DNA of 11,669 nucleotides from an uncultured Clostridia bacterium (GTDB lineage: Bacteria > Bacillota > Clostridia > TANB77 > CAG-508). Shown piece by piece: positions 7,077 through 11,669 of this stretch (position 1 is its first letter; the number at the start of each line of letters is the position of its first letter). Location: assembly GCA_947625565.1 (NCBI GenBank), contig CANQOU010000029.1, forward strand, positions 1-11,669, read 5' to 3'. The notes beneath the pieces are model-generated. The model did no database searches. It was given only the letters and a program-made list of their open reading frames with translations, and had not been told where the DNA came from. A program made the position numbers and the translations under genes.

Positions 7077-7105
7077 TTGAAAAAAAAGCAAAAACAGTGT
7101 AAAAT
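7077..7105 (+). promoter_or_regulatory. sigma-A promoter for the pth cluster
   Basis: TTGAAA (7077-7082) and TAAAAT (7100-7105) are spaced 17 bases apart. It diverges from the minus-strand promoter at 7026-7054, with 22 bases between the two -35 elements. The predicted start is near 7112, giving a short leader before pth. It likely drives pth, the ribonuclease gene, rimO and the gene at 10261, which are closely spaced with no terminator between them. Confidence 0.65.
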
Positions 7106-7130
7106 AGACGAGTAAAGATAGGTGAAAAAT

Positions 7131-7631
7131 ATGTATTTAATTATAGGATTAGGAAATCCAGAAGAAGAATATAGCCAAACAAGACACAATATGGGATTTG
7201 ACACAATAAATAAAATAGCTGAGAAATATGGGATAGAAGTTAATAAAAAGAAATTTAAAGGCTTGTATGGAACAGGAATAATAGAAGATAATAAAGTTAT
7301 ATTATTAAAGCCACAAACATATATGAACCTAAGTGGTGATAGTATTATTGAAGTAATGGACTACTATGATTTAGAAATTAAAGATTTAATCATAATTTAT
7401 GATGATATGGATATTGATAAAGGAACAATAAAAATTAGAAAAAAAGGTGGAGCAGGTTCTCATAATGGAATGAAATCAGTTATAGAAAATTTACAAACAG
7501 AAGAATTCAATAGAATTAGAATTGGTATTGGCAAGCCAGAACATCAAAATGATGCAATAAATTATGTAATAGGTAAAATACCAAAAAAAGACCAAGAGAT
7601 ATTAGAAAAAGCTACACGGAATAGCTGCTGA
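7131..7631 (+). CDS. pth: peptidyl-tRNA hydrolase, C-terminus altered by frameshift
   Basis: Pth cleaves peptidyl-tRNA released from stalled ribosomes, recycling tRNA in the cytoplasm. I start at ATG 7131, six bases after AGGTG (7120-7124), because MYLIIGLGNP is the exact family opening; the in-frame GTG at 7122 overlaps that site. Catalytic and substrate residues are present: Asn9, His19 in TRHNMGFD, Asn66 in PQTYMNLSG, Asp92 in YDDMDI, and Asn112 in GGAGSHNGMKS. The frame ends early at residue 166 after EKATRNSC, whereas the family usually has about 185-190 residues. The missing C-terminal helix is encoded one frame over, up to 7689. All active-site residues lie before the shift. It heads the second cluster. 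Confidence 0.93.
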   Translation: MYLIIGLGNPEEEYSQTRHNMGFDTINKIAEKYGIEVNKKKFKGLYGTGIIEDNKVILLKPQTYMNLSGDSIIEVMDYYDLEIKDLIIIYDDMDIDKGTIKIRKKGGAGSHNGMKSVIENLQTEEFNRIRIGIGKPEHQNDAINYVIGKIPKKDQEILEKATRNSC

Positions 7632-7689
7632 AGCTGTACAAGAAATCATAAAAAATGGTGTAGATAGTGCAATGAATAAATATAATTAG
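7612..7689 (+). pseudogene. out-of-frame C-terminal tail of pth
   Basis: From 7621 another frame reads IAAEAVQEIIKNGV and then DSAMNKYN, ending at TAG 7687-7689. This is the standard C-terminal helix of Pth. Removing one base within about 7612-7620 (for example in the GG at 7618-7619) joins it to EKATR and restores a 185-aa protein. An extra base in the five-A run at 7606-7610 would also fit. Either a sequencing or assembly error or a real mutation could explain it; nothing marks it as a programmed shift. Confidence 0.8.
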
Positions 7690-7711
7690 AGCATAAATGC
7701 AGGAGGTAGAA

Positions 7712-8890
7712 ATGGTAGAAGTTTTTATTAGCAAAAAAGAAGACCAAGAAAAAATAGCACTTGTAGAAAATGGAAATTTAGTAGAATATTATGAAGAAGA
7801 CGAAAATACAAATCGTAGAGAAGGAAATATATATATTGGAAGAGTAAGAGATATTATTCAAGGTATGCAATCAGCTTTTGTAGATATAGGAACAGAAAAG
7901 AATAGTTTTATTCATTTAAAAGACATTTTACAAAAGGTAGACGAAAAAAAAGAAGAACTAGATACAAATATTCAAATTAAAGATGCTATAAAATTAAATC
8001 AAAAATTATTAGTACAAGTAAAAAAAGACAGCAATGATAAAAAAGGAGCAAGAGTATCTACTCATATAAATTTACCAGGAAGATATATTGTATTGATGCC
8101 AAATACAGATATTATCACAGTTTCACAAAAAATAGAAGATAAGAAAGAACAAGAAAGACTCATTGAACTGGTAAAAAACAATATCTCAAAGGGAAATGGT
8201 GCTATAATTCGTACTTCTAGTGTAAAAAAAGAAGAAGAAATTATAAAAGAAATTAAAAAGTTAGAGAAAAAATGGCAAGAGATTCAAAAAAAATATAATG
8301 AAAGCAAGAAAGATACTGACTTAATTTATGAAGCAGAAACAATTGTTGAAAAAATGATATTAGATTTAGCTAATCAAAAAATAGAAACAATTGTTACAGA
8401 TTGTAAATCAGAATATGATAGGATTCTAAAAATCAAAGAAGAAACGCCGGAACTAAAAAATACAAAAACAGTTTTGGAAAATTGTAATATATTTGAAAAA
8501 TATGAAATAGAAAAACAAGCAGAAAAAATACAAAATAGAAAAATTTGGTTAAAATGTGGAGGTTTTATTACAATTGACAGAACAGAAGCTTTAACAGCTA
8601 TTGATGTAAATACAGGAAAATATACTGGTGATAAAAACTTAGAACAAACTTTGTATAGAGTAAATGAAGAAGCAACAATTGAAATCGCAAAACAAATAAG
8701 GTTGCGTGATATAGGTGGAATCATTATTATAGACTATATCGACATGAAAAAACAAGAGAGCAAAGATAAAATACAAAAGGTATTAGAAGAAAAATTGAAA
8801 TCAGATAGAAGTAAAACACAGGTAGAGGGATTTACTAAACTAGATTTAATGGAAATGACAAGAAAGCATATATGTAGCCATAAAGAATAA
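7712..8890 (+). CDS. ribonuclease G/E family protein, short C-terminus
   Basis: RNase E/G enzymes are single-strand endoribonucleases for rRNA maturation and mRNA decay. ATG 7712 is chosen because AGGAGG (7701-7706) lies five bases upstream; the in-frame ATG at 7697 precedes that site. In the 392-aa product an S1 RNA-binding domain spans about 35-125 (GNIYIGRVRDIIQGMQ, SAFVDIG). The DNase I-like catalytic region contains IDRTEALTAIDVNTGK, with Asp298 at the position of E. coli RNase E Asp303, and RDIGGIIIIDYIDM, with Asp341 at the position of Asp346. The protein stops after LMEMTRKHICSHKE, right where family members usually continue into the CPxC zinc-link. No Cys pair follows in any frame, so tetramer formation through zinc may be lost. 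It starts 22 bases after the pth tail and ends 13 bases before rimO. RNase G (rng) is the nearest name. Confidence 0.9.
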   Translation: MVEVFISKKEDQEKIALVENGNLVEYYEEDENTNRREGNIYIGRVRDIIQGMQSAFVDIGTEKNSFIHLKDILQKVDEKKEELDTNIQIKDAIKLNQKLLVQVKKDSNDKKGARVSTHINLPGRYIVLMPNTDIITVSQKIEDKKEQERLIELVKNNISKGNGAIIRTSSVKKEEEIIKEIKKLEKKWQEIQKKYNESKKDTDLIYEAETIVEKMILDLANQKIETIVTDCKSEYDRILKIKEETPELKNTKTVLENCNIFEKYEIEKQAEKIQNRKIWLKCGGFITIDRTEALTAIDVNTGKYTGDKNLEQTLYRVNEEATIEIAKQIRLRDIGGIIIIDYIDMKKQESKDKIQKVLEEKLKSDRSKTQVEGFTKLDLMEMTRKHICSHKE

Positions 8891-8903
8891 AAGAGGGATA
8901 AAA

Positions 8904-10247
8904 ATGAAAGTAGGATTTGTATCATTAGGTTGTAGTAAAAATTTAATAGATACAGAAATAGCAATAGGTATGTTCAAAAAACATAAATACATAATTGAAA
9001 ATAAGCCAGAAGAAGCAGATATAATTGTAATAAATACTTGTGGATTTATTGATTCTGCAAAAGAAGAAGCAATAAATACAATACTAGAAATGGCAGAATA
9101 CAAAAAAAGAAAATGTAAGTATTTAATTGTTATGGGCTGTCTAGTAGAGAGATATTATACAGAATTGGTTAAGGCTTTACCAGAAGTTGATTTATTCATA
9201 AAACTAGAAGAATATGATAAACTATGGGAAAAGATAGAAGATTTAATTAAAAGAGGAATTGTTGTAAAGCCAAAACTTAAGAAAAATGAAATAAAACCAA
9301 TTCCAGAACATAAAGATTTCTTAAACAGAGTTATTACAACAGGGAAAGATTATGCATACTTAAAAATAGGTGAAGGATGTAGCAATAGATGTACATATTG
9401 TGCAATTCCAAGCATTAGAGGACCATTTGTAAGTCGAAAAAAAGAAGAAATTTTAGAGGAAGCAAATATGCTTGTAAAGCAAGGAATTACAGAAATTATT
9501 GTTATTGCACAAGATACAACCAAATATGGAATAGACATTTATGGAGAACCTAAACTGGTAGAATTGCTAGAAGACTTAAGCAATATAGAAGGAATAAAAT
9601 GGGTAAGATTCCTATATTCTTATCCAGAAGGAATTACAGAGGAACTAATTAAATTAGTAGCAAATAATGATAAAATTGCAAAATATTTTGACATTCCAAT
9701 ACAACATATATCAAATAGAATACTAAAAAGAATGAATAGAAAAACAACTAAAGAAGAAATTCAGGAATTATTAAAAAATATTCGAAAACAAATACAAAGT
9801 GTTGTATTAAGAACAAGTTTAATAGTTGGATTCCCAGGAGAAACAAAGGAACAATTTGAAGAATTAAAACAATTTATACAAGATGCACAATTTGACAAAT
9901 TAGGTACATTTATGTATTCAAAAGAAGAAGGCACACCAGCAGCTAGATTACCAGAACAAATTCATGGAAATACTAAGAAATCAAGATATAATCAAATAAT
10001 GAAATTACAACAAAATATTTCAAAACAAAACCTAGAAAAACGTATTGGAAAAAATTATGAAGTATTAGTAGAAGATATATCTTTTGATGGAAAATATTAT
10101 GTTGGAAGAACTATGCAAGATGTACCTGAAATAGATGGATTAGTATATATAGAAAATAAAACTCAAAAAAATCTATTACATACATATGTAAAGGCTAAAA
10201 TTGTGGAAGTAAATGATTATGACATGATAGCAACTTTAGAAAAATAA
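8904..10247 (+). CDS. rimO: ribosomal protein S12 methylthiotransferase RimO
   Basis: RimO is a radical-SAM methylthiotransferase that modifies a conserved Asp of ribosomal protein S12. The 447 residues are the usual size. The N-terminal MTTase domain opens with VSLGCSKNLIDTE and supplies three cluster-binding cysteines: Cys10, Cys46 (NTCGFIDSAKEEAI) and Cys79 (MGCLVERY). The radical-SAM motif CSNRCTYC has Cys159, Cys163 and Cys166. IVGFPGETKEQFEEL is typical of the methylthiotransferase core. The C-terminal TRAM domain covers about 380-447. The SLGCSKN and CGFIDSAKEE signatures favour RimO over the tRNA enzymes MiaB and MtaB. A GAGGG site precedes the ATG. It is in line with the ribonuclease gene 13 bases upstream and the next gene 13 bases downstream. 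Confidence 0.96.
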   Translation: MKVGFVSLGCSKNLIDTEIAIGMFKKHKYIIENKPEEADIIVINTCGFIDSAKEEAINTILEMAEYKKRKCKYLIVMGCLVERYYTELVKALPEVDLFIKLEEYDKLWEKIEDLIKRGIVVKPKLKKNEIKPIPEHKDFLNRVITTGKDYAYLKIGEGCSNRCTYCAIPSIRGPFVSRKKEEILEEANMLVKQGITEIIVIAQDTTKYGIDIYGEPKLVELLEDLSNIEGIKWVRFLYSYPEGITEELIKLVANNDKIAKYFDIPIQHISNRILKRMNRKTTKEEIQELLKNIRKQIQSVVLRTSLIVGFPGETKEQFEELKQFIQDAQFDKLGTFMYSKEEGTPAARLPEQIHGNTKKSRYNQIMKLQQNISKQNLEKRIGKNYEVLVEDISFDGKYYVGRTMQDVPEIDGLVYIENKTQKNLLHTYVKAKIVEVNDYDMIATLEK

Positions 10248-10260
10248 AGGAGGCTAAAAT

Positions 10261-11580
10261 ATGCAAAAAAGCTCAGAAGAAATATTTAATATAATGAGAA
10301 AAATAAATGAAACTATGACAAACCAAGATAAAAAAATAGAAGCTATAAAATATCTTGGAGAAATTGAACTAGAAGGGAAAAAGAAAGATATATATTTAGT
10401 TCGTGAATTAGTAGAAAGAAAAATCAATGGAGAAATGTATCAAACTGAAGTAGATACATATATAACAGAACAACTAGAAAAAATTGCAGGAAATAATCAT
10501 AGTGATAGCTATCAATATCCAATGGTAGTAGGAAAATTTACGGTTGAAAAAGAAAATGTTGAAGAACAATTGCAAGCTTTAAGTGAAGAAGGACTTTTAG
10601 ATTTAGGCCAAATGGAACGAAGAAGATTAAAAACAATTGCAAAAGCAGTTGGAATAGAAGAGGAAGAAATAAAGCAAATAGATGAAATTGATTTAAAGCA
10701 AGAAATTCAAGAAAAACAAGTAAGTAAAAATGACTTAAAAGGAATAGATATTAAAGAAGAAACCAAATTAAGCCAATATATAAAAGGAGAGAGTTTAGAG
10801 AAAAAATTAGGATTAAGAAATCACGGAATCGAAGATGGTGTAACATTAGCAAGAGTATCAAGTTCTAGTCTAAACAAATACTTAGATAAACCTACAAGCC
10901 AGATTGACTGTTTTGTTGTAATTCGAAAAGATGGAACAGCAGTAGCTTTAGGAGAAGATATATTAGAGCCAGATAGCCGTTTAGGAACAAACCCAACTAA
11001 GCAAATTGCAACAGCAAATGTAGAACAAGGAAATGTAGAAAATGAGGCAATTACTTCAAGCTGGCGTATTGTAAATGGAAGTGGAAGAGACTATTTAAGT
11101 GTAGGATATGATGAATCATATGGTTCACATAGAGAAATTAAATATATGATGGCATCTGTAAAGGAAAAAGATTATGTAAGTGTAGAACTAGAAACAAAAC
11201 AAACTTGGAGACAAGACGAAGATATTAGGCAATATATGCTTGAAAGAGGAGAAGGAACAAGAACAGCAGATAATGCATTAGATAGAGACGAACAGCATAA
11301 AAATTGTGAAAAAGAAGAAGTTCAAGACATAGATAATAATAAAAATAATGACACACATACACATGATATAAATACATTTGACCCAGAGCAAAAAATACCT
11401 GAAACAGATATTACTTGGAGTGAATTAGCAGAAAGATGTAATATTTCAGTAGAAGAAGTATATAATAAATTTCAAGAAAAAAATAAAGAATATGGATTAG
11501 AAAAAACAAATGAAGAAATAGCAGACGAAATAGAGGAAGAAATAAACGAAGAATATATGCATGGAGGCATTCAAAGATAA
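10261..11580 (+). CDS. uncharacterised acidic protein, 439 aa
   Basis: I do not recognise a family. The start is firm: AGGAGG (10248-10253) lies seven bases before ATG and overlaps the gap after rimO, so the gene is probably co-transcribed. The protein is soluble-looking, with no signal peptide or membrane segment. Residues 1-90 are helical and charged (RELVERKINGEMYQTEVDTY). About 95-185 is Glu/Lys-rich with likely coiled or flexible parts. About 215-325 looks beta-rich and globular (DCFVVIRKDGTAVALGED, then WRIVNGSGRDYLSVGYDESYGSHREIKY). A low-complexity Asp/Asn/His linker lies at about 350-375. The C-terminal end has a helix-turn-helix-like piece (TWSELAERCNISVEEVYNKF, 385-404) and an acidic tail. 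Codon use matches the neighbours, suggesting a resident gene. Regulatory or scaffold roles are possible, but nothing visible decides. Confidence 0.85.
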   Translation: MQKSSEEIFNIMRKINETMTNQDKKIEAIKYLGEIELEGKKKDIYLVRELVERKINGEMYQTEVDTYITEQLEKIAGNNHSDSYQYPMVVGKFTVEKENVEEQLQALSEEGLLDLGQMERRRLKTIAKAVGIEEEEIKQIDEIDLKQEIQEKQVSKNDLKGIDIKEETKLSQYIKGESLEKKLGLRNHGIEDGVTLARVSSSSLNKYLDKPTSQIDCFVVIRKDGTAVALGEDILEPDSRLGTNPTKQIATANVEQGNVENEAITSSWRIVNGSGRDYLSVGYDESYGSHREIKYMMASVKEKDYVSVELETKQTWRQDEDIRQYMLERGEGTRTADNALDRDEQHKNCEKEEVQDIDNNKNNDTHTHDINTFDPEQKIPETDITWSELAERCNISVEEVYNKFQEKNKEYGLEKTNEEIADEIEEEINEEYMHGGIQR

Positions 11581-11602
11581 AAGTTTATTTCATAGGAAGA
11601 CT

Positions 11603-11626
11603 AACTATTAATTGTCAATAGTTTTT
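11603..11626 (+). terminator. rho-independent terminator ending the pth-rimO cluster
   Basis: AACTATT (11603-11609) and AATAGTT (11617-11623) form a perfect seven-pair stem with a seven-base loop. The T-run extends through 11626. The stem is AT-rich and so rather weak. It lies 22 bases after the stop of the 439-aa gene. The remaining bases to the window end are AT-rich with no feature I can support. Confidence 0.6.
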
Positions 11627-11669
11627 CTAAAAAAAAATTTTAATAATTTGTTAGATAAAAATTTGCATG

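Noticed and set aside
7122..7130. GTG start for pth
   Set aside because: The GTG is part of the AGGTG ribosome binding site, and ATG 7131 gives the exact conserved Pth N-terminus.
7697..7711. Earlier in-frame ATG for the ribonuclease G gene
   Set aside because: The strong AGGAGG lies after this ATG and five bases before ATG 7712.
8738..8744. ATCGACA, one base from the 0A-box TTCGACA
   Set aside because: It lies inside the ribonuclease coding sequence, in the codons for the conserved YIDM segment, with no promoter nearby.
1..11669. CRISPR arrays, tRNA or rRNA genes, insertion sequences, riboswitches
   Set aside because: No regularly spaced repeats, cloverleaf-like segments, transposase motifs or recognisable riboswitch cores were seen by reading; a covariance-model scan would be the decisive check.

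Overview
The window is AT-rich DNA carrying conserved bacterial housekeeping genes, almost all on the + strand. Coding is A-rich: Arg is mostly AGA and Leu mostly TTA/CTA. A SleB-type spore cortex-lytic enzyme, a Spo0A-type DNA-binding domain, strong AGGAGG ribosome binding sites and consensus vegetative promoters together point to an endospore-forming low-GC Firmicute, most likely an uncultured clostridial lineage. That placement is inference; no rRNA or tRNA is present.

Layout. Positions 1-364 hold no secure gene: about 110 bases of visibly higher GC, then very AT-rich leader with a promoter. Next come ruvC (Holliday-junction resolvase), holA (DNA polymerase III delta, the clamp-loader wrench) and sleB (secreted cortex lytic enzyme), closely spaced and probably one transcript. 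A separate consensus promoter drives dnaE, the replicative polymerase alpha subunit, with a complete set of PHP metal ligands.

Immediately after dnaE lies a compact interval (about 6230-7060) that differs from its surroundings. It has a perfect TTGACA-N17-TATAAT promoter and a 137-aa protein that is essentially only the Spo0A C-terminal DNA-binding domain, with no receiver domain. Two back-to-back hairpin terminators follow, then a convergent 55-aa minus-strand gene with its own promoter and ribosome binding site. Codon use here is more mixed than in the neighbours. This is the most unusual part of the window.

From about 7077 a divergent promoter starts a second housekeeping cluster: pth (peptidyl-tRNA hydrolase, with a frameshift near its C-terminus), an RNase G/E family ribonuclease lacking the zinc-link segment, rimO (ribosomal protein S12 methylthiotransferase) and an unrecognised 439-aa acidic protein. 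A hairpin terminator follows. The common theme is translation and RNA maintenance, as the theme of the first cluster is replication and recombination.
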